Of a stretch of DNA of 64,000 nucleotides, positions 48,001 to 59,447 are shown one piece after another. Where the stretch lies: NCBI RefSeq assembly GCF_000835495.1, contig NW_015622544.1, forward strand, positions 391,704 to 455,703. Direction: 5' to 3'. The first letter of the stretch is position 1. The number at the start of each line of letters is the position of its first letter. Position numbers and translations under genes: made by a program. The notes beneath the pieces were generated by a model that searched no databases, was not told where the DNA came from, and saw only the letters and a list, made by a program, of their open reading frames with translations. The DNA comes from Cladophialophora immunda. Its lineage: Eukaryota; Ascomycota; Eurotiomycetes; Chaetothyriales; Herpotrichiellaceae.

Positions 48001-49909
48001 ATGACCGCCCATCGTGTCCTGATATACTTGTTGCGACGAGACCTCCGACTTTCAGATAATCCCGTCTTCCACGAGATCCATCAGCTTTCCCAACAGGCAC
48101 AAAGGCCCTTCACTCACGTTCTCCCTGTGTATGTTTTTGCCGCCCAGCAGGTTGAGGTCTCTGGGTTTCTCTCTGAACCTGGCGCCAAGTCACCGTTTCC
48201 CGAGGCTCGTTCAGAGGTGGGAAAGTTCTGGAGATGTGGACCTCCCAGAGCCAGATTCCTCGCCGAGTCGATTTGGGATCTCAAATCTCAACTCGAAGGT
48301 GTGGGTAGTGGCCTCTGTATCCGCGTCGGCCTTTTAGGCCGAGTTGTCGAAGACATTCTGGACCAGTTCCGTCAAGCTGAGGACGTGTCTGTTTCGGCGG
48401 TATGGATGACAGAGGAGGAAGGGGTGGAGGAGAAGCGAGAGGAGCGGGACGTGCGCAAAGCTGTTGAGAAGTTCGGGGCAAGTTTCCGATTGTGGCTGGA
48501 CGAGAAATACTTCATCGATGAGTATGCATGCACAAGCGACGGGACATTTCGCAGGACTGACTCATCATAGCCGAGATTTGCCATTCGATAAGCCCTCTGA
48601 TCTTCCGGATGTCTTCACGAGCTACCGGAAGTCGGTAGAGCCGTTAAGAGATGCGCCACGAAAAACCCTCCCTCCACCACCATTGTTGCCGCCGCCACCA
48701 AATTTCACGCCGTTGCAGTCCCGTCCGTTCTCGATACCTGACACATTCGAGACATTGGAAGCGGCGCTGATGAAACCGTTGATGGCCAGCCCTCCTCTCT
48801 CCAAGCCACCCCCTTTCCCGTCTTCAGGAGTCGCCTCTGCTCATCCTTTCCATGGGGGCACTGCGGAAGGACTGAAACGCCTACAATTCCTCGTTCAATC
48901 GGGAGCCATGACTAGATACAAAGATACACGCAACGGCCTGTTAGGAACAGATTTCTCCACCAAACTTTCCGCTTGGCTGGCGCTCGGTTGCATCACCGCG
49001 CGCCAGGTACACTTCCAACTGCTGGCCTTCGAGGACGGCCGGGATGACCGATTTCAGGGCACTGAAGGCTACGGGAAAGGTGAGAACTCAGGCACTGCTG
49101 CTGTGCGCTTTGAGCTCTTATGGCGAGACTATATGCGGCTGTCTGCACGCAAATTTGGGTATCGGTTATTTAGGCTCGAGGGGTTCCGGAACGACCGCTC
49201 TTACCCTTGGAAGACACCTGGCAGCAAAGGAAGCGGCCCAGAAGCGGCGGAGATGTTGGACCGATTTCTGCGTGGCACAACGGGGACATCCTTCATCGAC
49301 GCCAGTCAGCGGGAACTCTTCCACACGGGCTACACAAGCAACCGAGCACGACAAAACGTGGCGAGCTTCTTGGCCAAGCACTTGGGCATGAATTGGAAGT
49401 TGGGAGCCGAGTGGTATGAATGCATGCTGACCGACTACGACGTCAGCTCCAACTGGGGCAACTGGCAATACGTGGCTGGGGTGGGGAATGATCCTCGAGG
49501 CGAAGCCAGGGTGTTCAATCCCATCAAACAAGGCTGTGACTACGATCCCCAAGGTGAGTATTGCAAGGCTTGGGTGCCAGAGCTGCGCGGTCTGAAGGAC
49601 GCGCAGGAAATATTCCAGCCATGGAAAGTGAGCAAGGAAAGGAGGGCCGAGTTAGGGCTCGATGGGCTCGACACGGTTGAGCGACCACTCAAGAGGATTG
49701 ACTTCAAGGTGGGCGGCAAAGGTAAAGGCGGCGGCAGTGGCAGCGGCAGTGGAGGTGGCCGGTATGGAGGGAGTTGTCGAGGAAGAGCCAACGGTGGAGG
49801 AGAGAGGGGCCGAGGGCGAGGCAGCGCTCATTTTGTGGCAAGGGGAGGGTATCGCGGGCGAGGGAAGAGTGATGCAGGTCGCGAGCAAGGTCGTCAGGGG
49901 AGAGAATAG
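48001..49909 (+). CDS. cry: DASH-type cryptochrome with RGG-rich tail
   Basis: Exons 48001-48521 and 48571-49909 (49-nt intron); 619 aa. N-terminal photolyase Rossmann domain (HRVLIYLLRRDLRLSDNPVF) binds the antenna cofactor. The FAD domain follows: RYKDTRNGLLGTDFSTKLSA, LGCITARQVHFQL, FELLWRDYMRLSARKFG, TGYTSNRARQNVASFLAKH, and LTDYDVSSNWGNWQYVAGVG, with FNPIKQGCDYDPQGEYCKAW next. Phosphate-loop and Trp landmarks are those of cry-DASH, which repairs CPDs in single-stranded or loop DNA and senses blue light in fungi. The last about 65 residues are Gly/Arg/Ser-rich with several RGR/RGG pairs, a nucleic-acid-binding type tail also known from the Neurospora CRY. A cluster of GATCGA motifs about 800 bp upstream fits control by the White Collar complex. 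Confidence 0.94.
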
Positions 49910-51369
49910 AGGGCAAGGCCGGTCAAGTGAAGGGGATGGGCGTTGGAGGATACTGCCAGGGGAGATGTATCTCGGTATCTAACAGTTCTTTGATTTATGA
50001 TTTCTCCAGACCTGGGTGGGAATAGGGATGAGGACAGATGCCATTGGATGGACGGGGACTTCGGGGGGGATGTGTTGTCTCTGGACCGGTATCAGTTCTT
50101 CACGTCTGTGTATCGGCAGCAGCCTGTTGTCGCCAGCGTCGTCATCACCATCATCATGAACGAAGGAATGCTCCGACGGTGGCATGGGACAACCAATTGG
50201 ACCGTCGGGGATATTGACCAGTGACTGGAGGTGGATTTGCTGACTTTGGACACAAGCGAGCAGACTAATATGAGGACGTGGACAAGGGCAGTATTCGGCA
50301 GAGTCGACATAACGAGTAATAACATTAACCCGCTTTATGTTGGTTCACAATAATCATAGTGGCTAGACTGTACGAGTAGCAGAGAATTCCTGCTGTTGAT
50401 TGGCAGTCGGGCTCGCCGTCTTTGGTGAGACCATATCATATTATTGTGGGAAGTGGAAGTCACAGTAATTAATTAATTAGGTGTCGATGATGACGCTGCT
50501 TCTGGTCCTGGTCCTGGTTCCTGGTCCTGGTCTCGCTGTCGCACTCGCTGCTCGCTGCTCGCTGCTCGCTTTCTCCCTCTCCTCTTCTCTTCTCATTCCC
50601 CTCCACAAAGTTCAAACCATCGTCATGTGCTGCCATTGTGCCTCGGCATCTTCCCTCGCCTGCGCCATGCCAATCAATCACTCTTGCGAGCCCAAGCTCC
50701 CGCCCACCATTGATCGTATTCATCCCCATCTTTTGCTTTAAACTCTTTTCTGGTCCTTCCTCCGTAAGGCTCGTGTAGAAATCAAAAAGACGTGTTGCTC
50801 ATCCTTCCGGGGCTGAGCCCGTTCCGAGTCAAGTCCCAGCACCAGATCCTGGAGCCTAGACGCCTAAACTCGACGAGCGACCTGGAACCTCGCTAAATGC
50901 CTGTTTCTGGCTTTTGCAAAGTCTGATCAGCAGGATCAGCCCCTTGTTCCAACTGGACTGTCGTTCGAATCACGGCCAACAAGATACGTGAACCGAGTCG
51001 GTTTGTTGAACCTCTGGCGTGATACATAACCAAGCCCTCTTCTTCTTCATTCTTCCTATCGTCTGTCACTCAAATCGGATTGACTTACTAACGGAAGCTG
51101 GGCTGTAGCTGAGACAACACACTCTCGTCCTCGCTTGCCACTACTCGTTTGTGTCCCCTGCTGACATTGATCGGGTCGCATCCATCAGTTAAACCCCCGA
51201 CCAAATCCAATCGGATCCCTGCTTTTCTTGCGACTGAGGCCACCCACTCGGGGACGGACTGGCAGCTCATTAATACCATCCACCGAAGCAGAATAAATAC
51301 CATCCTCGACGGCCCTTGACAGTCCTGGGTTTCCATTCTTGCGGTACCTCAATCCCCCAACGTCCAACC
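49910..51369. other. intergenic 1.5 kb, no gene seen
   Basis: Between cry-DASH and the P450. AATTAATTAATTAG lies at 50467-50480, and short CCTGGT and GCTCGCT tandem copies at 50500-50570. No gene recognised. Confidence 0.5.
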
Positions 51370-53082
51370 ATGGCGGTCATGTCTATCCCTCACATCCCCA
51401 TCCCCGTCCTTCTCATCGCTCTTGTTGCGGTCTTTGCCATCCACCGGATCTACTATGAAGTGACCACCGGGGCCCGTAGGCGCCGCATGATACGGGACAA
51501 TGGGTGCGAGGAGGTCGCGTGGTATCCACACCAAGGTATCATGGGCAAGCTCTACGGAGTGGACGTGATCAAGCAGATGGTCAAGTCCGGTAGGGAAGGT
51601 CGACTGCACGAGGCGACTCGGCTCCGAAACTTCAGCAATGGCAGAAACACTCTCAAAGTCAAGATGGCCAAAAACACCGGTACGTGTCCCCTTTTTCTGA
51701 TGCCTTGCAGGCCCGGGCAAGCAGGCTCACTGGAGGAAACATAGTCATCTCCACCATCGAGCCCGAGATCATCAAGACCGTCCTGTCCACCAAGTTTCAG
51801 GACTACTCCTTGGGCAAGAGAAGGAGACAGGTCTTCCTCCCCATTTTCGGCCACGGCATCTTCGCCAACGACGGCGCAGCCTGGGAGAGATCTCGTGCCA
51901 TGGTCCGGCCCAACTTCACTCGTCAGCAGGTGGCCGACCTCGAGATGTTTGAAGCGCACGTCTCCCATCTCATTGATTCCGTCCCTCGTGATGGATCTGC
52001 CGTCGACCTGCAGGATCTGTTTTTCGGCTTGACCATGGACTCTGCGACCGAGTTTTTGTTTGGCCGATCGACAAACACCCTAGCACCAGGTCTGGAGACC
52101 AAGTCAGCCAACGAGTTTGTCAAGGCTTTTGTCTACGTGACTGAAGGTGCGTATATTGGCCAGGCCTGCGGGATGAAAGTCGACTAATGCATTCATTTTT
52201 GTAGCTTGTGGGAAGAACTTCCGCACCGGAGGTCTGCTTGAATACATCCCGGATCCGCAATGGCAGAAGAGCGTAAAGATCATCCACGGCTTTGCAGATG
52301 AAATTATCCAGGAGGCCATGGAGGAGCTGAAGACTGGGAAGCGGGATCCCAATAGTCGCTACGTCTTCCTCCACGCTTTACTCAACCAGACTCAGGACCC
52401 CTACGCGCTCCGTTCGGAATTGCTCAACATCCTGCTCGCGGGCCGCGACACTACGGCGGGCTTGTTGTCCAACACCTGGCACGTATTGTCGAAGCGACCG
52501 GATATTTGGGCCAAATTGAAGGCCGAGGTGGATGAGCTCGGCGGCGAGAAGCCCGACTACACTACGATCAAGGAGATGAAGTATCTGAAATGGACCCTGA
52601 ACGAGTCACTCCGGCTGATGCCGGTCGTGCCCGGCAACAGTCGTGAGGCCATCCGCGACACCATCTTGCCTCTTGGTGGAGGAGAGGATGGCAAGGCACC
52701 CGTGCTGGTGAGAAAGGGGGAGGTGGTGGCCTATTCGCCGTGGTCAAGTAAGTCTCTACATGGAAGCGTTGGATGACCTGCGACGATACTGACAACTGAG
52801 CCAGTGCACCGGCGCGAGGATTTCTATGGACCTGACGCACTAGAATTCAAGCCAGAGAGATGGGAGTTCCTCCGACCGGGCTGGGAGTACTTGCCGTTCA
52901 ACGGAGGACCTCGCATCTGTGTGGGCCAACAATACGCCTTGATGGAGGCATCCTATGCCACGATCAGATTGATCCAGACATTCCCGAGGATCGAGAGCCG
53001 AGACGACAGGGAGTGGCGCGAGTGGTTGACCGTGACGCTGGCCAGTGGTGTTGGTACCAAGGTCGCGCTCTTCGAGAAATAA
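51370..53082 (+). CDS. cytochrome P450, CYP52-like alkane/fatty-acid hydroxylase
   Basis: Exons 51370-51679, 51745-52146, 52205-52747 and 52805-53082; 510 aa. Introns are 65, 58 and 57 nt. N-terminal signal-anchor (about 3-25, [19 protein letters not shown]) places it on the ER. The I-helix is [20 protein letters not shown], the ExxR helix [19 protein letters not shown], the PERW region [20 protein letters not shown], and the haem loop [20 protein letters not shown] with Cys457. The [13 protein letters not shown] and [14 protein letters not shown] stretches are typical of CYP52, whose members start omega-oxidation of n-alkanes and fatty acids. Substrate and inducibility are not visible. The reductase partner is elsewhere in the genome. 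The 5' ATG was chosen because it begins the membrane anchor. Confidence 0.93.
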
Positions 53083-54969
53083 AGAGCTTGAAAACAAAAG
53101 AGAGGGCAGTGCTAATAGGACACACATGATGACAGGAACGATTACGATCACCAGGGATGTATTTTATCTCTCCAAACACGAACATTTCTCCTCAGCCATG
53201 CTGTATGCATTTTCGATTGTCTTGGTCCAACACGGAGAAGCAGGAGCAGGGAAGAGGAATCGAGGCAGTGTACTCTCCACATCCAGTCGAGCTTTTTGTA
53301 TGCCTCGAGGTCAAATTCATCCGATTCTATTATATTCTTGGGCAATTCTCTTCTGATACGTGGCCTCGAAAATGTTCCCGTCGACGTACTCGGATCTATG
53401 CAAGAATGCTAGCAATGCGTAGATAGCAGGGAGGACCGAACTAGGCGACGTGCAAAGGCAAGGCAGAATGACATAGTCTGGCCCAAAGGGATGTGAGCAG
53501 TCCATCGGGATGACAACAGCGGGAATGGGAGTCTGCCTCACCTAACCTTGATCTCCTGCAGGTGTATCCGCAGGCTATGATCGACTTCTAGTGGGGACGC
53601 AATTGGTTGGGCAGTTCACGGGCGAACGCAGGGTGGGTGGTATTCCGGCGTTCTTTTGCATCATGAGGGCCGTGGCTTTCTCTAATACCTTGTCGGTGAC
53701 CTGTAGGAGCGATGGAGCACAAGGGCAGCACCACCAGCACCGCTGTGCCCGAGTAGTGTGCCTTGTGTTGCGGGGGGGGACGCGGAGGACTTGGACCTGG
53801 GAAGAGCTGAAAGCGCCACCTCATGCGTCATGCACCCGCTTTTGGATTCTTCTGTTTGGGTGGCTTTAACTAATCTGAAGAGCCTAAGAGCCTAGGCGGC
53901 CCCGGGGAGCCCATGGCCCTGGGACGAGACTTTGCGGGGTTCGACCTGGCGTCACTACCCCCCTGCTGGGCTTTACTGGGCTTTAACTGGCATTCACCAA
54001 GTCATACCTCTCCCAGGCGCCGACACCGTGCCTGTGACACAATGGCTCACCCGGCCGATCGATATTGTCTGGGGAGAACCTCGCTCACCGGAGGGAGGTT
54101 ACATGCCTATTATATCATTTGTCAGGCGAGCTGGCCCTCGCTGGTCAGTGGTCAGTGGTCACGCACCTACTTTCAGCACCTTTGCCCACTTTTTGCTCAC
54201 GGCTGAAGCCCCCCCCGGTCGACTCGCCCACTGCCCATTATTGCCCATTATTTCCCGCTGCCCGCCCTGTCCGACTCTTCGCCGTCGCCAGCCACACGGC
54301 GACAAGGCAGCCCAACTACCAACTAGCACCCTTACCGCCGTCATTGATTCGAGGTCGCCCTACAACCCCATGCATCGTGACCCGATGATCTCCTGCCCCA
54401 ACATCAGCTCTAACACTCCCGCACACCACGCAGTCGACCCATCCGACATGCGGCTTTTAGCGAAAAAAGCCAGTCCATGCCGCTGGGCCGTCTCTTCTCA
54501 TATGGGCCTGGGGCCGCAGCTGAGGCTCGACAAATTGCTGTTCTCCTTCTTCTGCTCACTCTCGTCGTCGCCGACATCCTGACTGACCACATCAATCGTC
54601 TCTTGTCACTTTGACTGTCACGTCCGTCTCTCGCCCTGTCCGCCCCCCCGTCGGTCTTACCCTGGGCCTCGATCGCCACTACTATCGTTCGTGAACCGTG
54701 CTCCCCGCGACAGTAGCCAGCTTGCGACTTGACCGCGCAACATCTACCACGCTCAGGGTTCCACGGACTGCGTATCAGGCCCGTCAATCGGCGACCGCGT
54801 TGTACAGCAACCTGAATTGGCAGCCGAACCCCTTCACCGCCATCGCAAATCACCCCGTTGCAAATCCAAGTTTTCTGCCTCATATATCTCCGGCGCATTT
54901 CAAAAGGCTCACCTCCCATGTCTCATGGCGGAGACATGACCGACCCCCGACTTTGACTCGATCGCTTAA
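53083..54969. other. intergenic 1.9 kb, no gene seen
   Basis: Between the P450 and a membrane protein gene. Frames up to 216 codons (53932-54582) lack motifs and conflict with one another. The last 300 bp is a pyrimidine-rich leader. Confidence 0.5.
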
Positions 54970-56396
54970 ATGGCTCCAACAACAATCCTGTCGCGGCGCA
55001 ATGAGAGCGGCACTGTGGGTACGGGAGACGGCGACTGGCGAGCCTTTGCCTCGGATGAGGACTTCATTCTGGAGGGCTGGTCGGAGGGATTCATGGTCGG
55101 TGCGCTCGTCATCATGGCATGCATCACCGTCGCAAATATGAGAAGGGGGGTTCTTTTGCACAAGTTGATTCTAGTCGAGGTAAGTTGTTCGTGGTTGTGG
55201 GCAGAAAATAAAGTGGTATGCAAGGCTGACACATCACCTCGCTGCAGCAACTTGCAGCCCTCTCACATGGTAAGCAGGATCGAATCAGGACTCTCTGACA
55301 GACGGGCTAATTTTCTCTCACAGGAACATTCTGCTTCATGGGATTCAGAGGCTACGGTTGGTATCTGTCCTCGACCGCCACTCTCTTGTACATCTCCTGG
55401 ATCGTCCACAACATCGTCGCCTGGATGAAAATCAAACCTTTCTTCATGGATTCCAGGAGCATGTTCAAGCCCGAAACCGGCAAATGGGTGCGGAGGATAT
55501 ACCTGGGGACATTGGCCCTCACGGTGCCTTTCATCTGTTGGCAGATCTCGAACAATTTTCGGTTCTTCAATAACATCAACGACTTTTATGTCAAGGTGCG
55601 CCCTTACGAGCCCCTCATGAGGGACCCGTGGTGGGTTTTTACCTGTCTCACCCTGTTTTATGTGATCAACTCCGTGTACGGGACGGGTGTCTTCGAACTT
55701 ATCAAGCGATCCCCTCGATTTGGAATCCTACTATGCGCCATTTGTTTCTCCCTCATCTTCACGGCGGTCGACATTGCGGCAAGTATTCACAATTTCACCG
55801 GCAGTACTGACGGGTATGTGCCCCCTCCAATCTTGTCCGTGGTCTGGTGATTGACGAAAGGGCTCTACAGCATCAACCCGTGGTGGAAATTGAGTCTAGT
55901 ATTCAAGTGCCTCACCGATACAATCATGCTCGACGATTTCAAGACCGAACTGAAGCGCCTCGGCATCCGACGCATGCGCAAGGAAGAATTGAGAAGGCAT
56001 AGCTTTGCCCTTGTCGGCGACCCCAACGACTACAAGGAAGGAGACGATCAAATGGAATTCTCCGACGCTCTGCACACCAATCCCCTCCAGTTCCAGACAA
56101 CGCAAAACTTGGATGACAGCCCAAGGAGCAGCCCTATGGGACGCCTGCGGCAAGATTCGATCACCAATTCACAGTCGAACGAGAAGGAAGCCATTGGGAA
56201 ATCGGGCAAGAAGATCTCCAAGCTCCCGAGCCTCAAGGACTTCTCCTTTGCTTCCGGGGGCCGCAAAAAGGTGCGAATCCAAGATCCCGAGAAGGATGGT
56301 GAAGGAGGAGACTCGTCTCGTCCAGCTGCACCAGCTTTCGACCGTCTGGCGGATATGCGAAGAAGCCTGGGTGTGATCGACTACCACAACCGATGA
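54970..56396 (+). CDS. multi-spanning fungal membrane protein, Dik6-like
   Basis: Exons 54970-55179, 55248-55269, 55324-55813 and 55871-56396; 415 aa. The second exon is only 22 nt (QLAALSH) but phases and signals agree. About seven hydrophobic segments occupy residues 40-270: GFMVGALVIMACITVANM, then FCFMGFRGYGWYLSSTATLL (a highly aromatic loop/helix), a helix ending with the NPWWKLSLVFKCLTDTIMLD block. The cytosolic tail of about 145 residues is hydrophilic, Ser/Lys/Arg-rich and acidic by patches. The arrangement resembles a widespread family of fungal seven-helix proteins annotated as Dik6-like; their role is largely unknown. I base the name on recalled architecture only. It is one of two adjacent plus-strand membrane-protein genes. 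Confidence 0.8.
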
Positions 56397-56977
56397 AGGG
56401 CCTCGCCGACGTTCGCAACAGATATCACAATGGTCTTACGTGCTCAATGAATTCACGATTTATGTCCTGTATCAATACTGGAATTTCTAGGGCGGAGGCT
56501 TTGTGTACATAACTTCAGCCGCACGAGCTATCGACCCCCGTCGCTAGTCGTGGCGACCTAAAAGAGTCCAATGTTTTCCCTGCGGAAGGCTGACTCGAAC
56601 CGTGCCTTCGAGGACGCTTGCTCCTTCTCCGCTATCCTCACTTGCCTTGTCCAACTACCGCCTTCCATTGGAATGCGCTTCCCGAGGAAGTTGCTGCTTG
56701 GTGCTGCTGTGCCGCATCTCCATCCCAACACTTCAACCATCCAGTCCAATTCTTCCAACCTCCAGATCAGAAGCATTGGTTTGTGACATTCAGGTATTTG
56801 ATATTGTGCATACTACAAGCTTCATACTTGATCTGCAACTTGCTACCTGCCACTTTGCGTCTTGGGGCCGCAGCCTCCGGCTCGCTGTCCTCCCACAAAG
56901 TCCTGCATCACACTACGCCACCGGTCATCTGCACAGCAACGCAGCCACTTAGTCCTAATATCTGACGTCCTACCTTC
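56397..56977. other. intergenic 0.6 kb, no gene seen
   Basis: Separates two same-strand membrane protein genes. Contains pyrimidine-rich leader sequence; no element named. Confidence 0.5.
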
Positions 56978-57642
56978 ATGATGGCAACTCCTCCGAGATT
57001 CCCGTCGCTTTCCCCTGATCAAAGCCAGAACACGAGTCGTGAGGCAGACGACGTCGAGTTGAACGAGATGCGCAGCGGCCTCGAGCCTAGGCGAGATGCA
57101 CCGTCGCCACGTCCACTTTCGGAGATAACCTTGGTAAGAGCAAGCTGTTGCGAGCATTATCAAATTGCTGATTTTCCTACTCGTAGATTGGGACTTCGCC
57201 CACGTATGCTGTTCCCCCATACTCCATCGGTCAGATCGATGGAGCCAGCGGCCCAGCGACGACGACTCGTTCTGTGCGCTTTCGACTCGACGAACCTGAC
57301 CAAACTCGAGTGCAGAGAGCTCTGTGGCGGAGCAGAATTCGAGGTACCTTGGAGGCGACTGTGAAAAAGTTGATTTTTCTGAGTTACTTTACATCCAATG
57401 CCGCCATGTTGATCCGCATGGCTATCAAGGCGTCCCACGGCACACAAATGCAATATGACGAGGCCCTGGGCTGGGCGTTTCTGCAGTTCTTGATGCTGAT
57501 CGTCTTGTTGCTTCGATATCTCTGGTTCAGCATCATGGCATCTCAGATGGGCCTACCAGGCAGTCTCAGGCTCGCTGCTGCGTGTGGTGGCACCTTGTTT
57601 CTGGGTGGCGGACTCGGAGTCTTACCACTTTTCTTCATCTAG
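56978..57642 (+). CDS. hypothetical membrane protein, 203 aa
   Basis: Exons 56978-57133 and 57187-57642 (53-nt intron with GT/AG); 203 aa. I do not recognise the family. The first about 110 residues are soluble, with Ser/Pro/Asp/Glu- and Arg-rich stretches. Three hydrophobic segments follow: KLIFLSYFTSNAAMLIRMA, AFLQFLMLIVLLLRYLWFSI and LAAACGGTLFLGGGLGVLPL, ending with PLFFI at the terminus. An ATG directly follows at 56981. Splicing is supported because it is the only way to join the hydrophilic head to the membrane region in phase. Possible roles (transport accessory, ER or Golgi protein) are guesses and are not claimed. It lies 0.6 kb downstream of the Dik6-like gene on the same strand. 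Confidence 0.6.
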
Positions 57643-59447
57643 TGCATGCTGTACGAAGGGCCAGTACCTGGCGCAAGTGACTACTAGGGCCTCAGTTACT
57701 CGGGGGAAGTCAACAAGGATGTGGTTGTCAATCTTTTTCTCCTGGCTTCACGACCTCGGGCGGAGAGAGATGAGGTCGGGGACTTGGGATCAGGATAGCA
57801 AAGGCAGATGAGGACCGCGAGTATAATCTGCATTAATTCGATTGCATTTCAGCTGTTTCTTCATGTGAGCGAGCACCCAACATGATCTATCCCTTGGTCG
57901 CGTGCATGCCTCGGAAACCTGTCGTCCACGCCAAACTTGGGTCGCGCAAAGCCCATTCAATAGCCCCTTGCTGTGGATGGGAGAGCCACAGGCATCATGT
58001 TACCGTGTGGAGGAGAAAGGGAAGTGCTCCTTTTCAGGCGGGGGTGTAGAGGATTCCTTCTCTTTGTAAGTCTGAGTCTGGGATCGCGGTGTCTGGCGCA
58101 GTCGTCTGCTCGCCTGTTCGCTGACATGCTTCTCTACTTGCATACCCCGGTGCTCATCCAGGGTTGTTGCCCCTCCCCTTTCTTCACATCTCGCCCAGAC
58201 CCTGAGGATTGCGCATCATGCATCATGCATCATGCATCGTGCATCAGGCTGATGATATGTAGCTACTTGTTCTCTTTCCTCGTGGAATGACTTGATTTCT
58301 TTCAAGCCGCCTCCTCCTCCTCCTCCTCCTCCTCCTCCTCCTCCTCCTCCTCCTCTTCTTCTTCTTCTTCTTCTTCTTCTTCTTCTTCTTCTTCTTCTTC
58401 TTCTTCTTCTTCCTTCTTCCTTCTTCGATGCAAGCTAGTATCCGTCCTCGAGGGAGGGAGGGAGGGAGATGCAAGGACTCCCGGAGGTCCAGATCTGGAT
58501 CCTCAGTCCACCCATTCTATCCCCCGTATCTTCCCATTGTTGTGATCCCCTCTCTTCTTCGCAAACTTGACGTCCTGCGTAACGGTATGTCTCTTTCTCG
58601 TCCTCGTGCATGAAGGAGACTCGGTCACCACGTTCTCCCCCGGGAGGCCCAGCCCGGAGACGAGGAGATGAAGGGACAGGAATCCTTTCTGCAAGGTCAG
58701 CGATATGCGAGTTGGACACGTGGGGGCTCACGCAGGAGTGGAAGAGCAGCGCGTGGAAACTTCACGGATTGGAAGCACGGAAAGTAGTGAATGGCTCCCT
58801 CAAGGTCGATCAGATCGCTCTGTCACGGCCAAGGTCTCAAGCTGTGCGAGCGGGCCAACGCTCACGAAAACCGAAAAGTGAGAAAGTTCCTGCTCAAGGC
58901 CGTCAAGAACATGGCACCTTTCTACGTTTTGAAAGCGCGAAAGAAGGCAGAAACACACAAGACATGGAAGCAGTCAAACAGAAGGATTCATTGAATGAAT
59001 TTGGATTGTGTAAGCTAGACTAGGAGATACCATGCAGCCAGCGTGTGGACCGTGTCCAAGCCGTAGAATGGTTGACAGTCGACGGTAACCTCCAGCGCAC
59101 CCTCATCAGAGGCATGGACGAGGAAACCTGTTCGACTGTGCTTTTTTTTTGTAATTTCCTTTTTTTTCCACAAAACCAATACTGAACTAAGAGGGGGCCC
59201 GTTGAGAGTAGGACATCGCCTTTTGTTTCGAAGCAGAGGCTTCAACTGCTTTGGAAGCTCCCAAGCACTGTTCGCATCTTTTGGCTGCATAGGCAGGTGA
59301 CTGAGGTAGTGTAGTCAACTGAGTGGATCGTACTCGGACAAGAGGATTGAATGTGGGTGCATGCAGACCCGGGATGGTTGCCGCACCGGAAGCGTCGAAC
59401 TCGGTAGAAGTCAGAAGATGTCTGCCTTGGTAGCTCTGAGAAGACGC
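57643..59447. other. intergenic 1.8 kb with long pyrimidine tract
   Basis: Between the stop of the hypothetical membrane gene and the stop of the Argonaute gene. The main feature is the TCC/TCT tract at 58310-58426; nearby ATGCATC-like units are repeated around 58213-58245. Frames at 58610-59023 show no motif. Confidence 0.5.
58310..58426. repeat. (TCC)n-(TCT)n polypyrimidine microsatellite
   Basis: 117 consecutive pyrimidines on the plus strand: about 15 TCC copies, then about 20 TCT copies, then a mixed tail. Such homopurine/homopyrimidine mirror repeats can form triplex DNA. Confidence 0.95.

Noticed and set aside
50961..50970. GTTCGAATC resembling a tRNA B box
   Set aside because: No A box at the right distance upstream and no cloverleaf could be folded around it.
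53932..54582. 216-codon plus-strand frame
   Set aside because: No domain, conflicts with overlapping frames of similar length, and composition does not look coding.
58213..58245. Repeated ATGCATC-like units as a CRISPR-like array
   Set aside because: Units are 7-8 bp with no spacers, and the host is a eukaryote.
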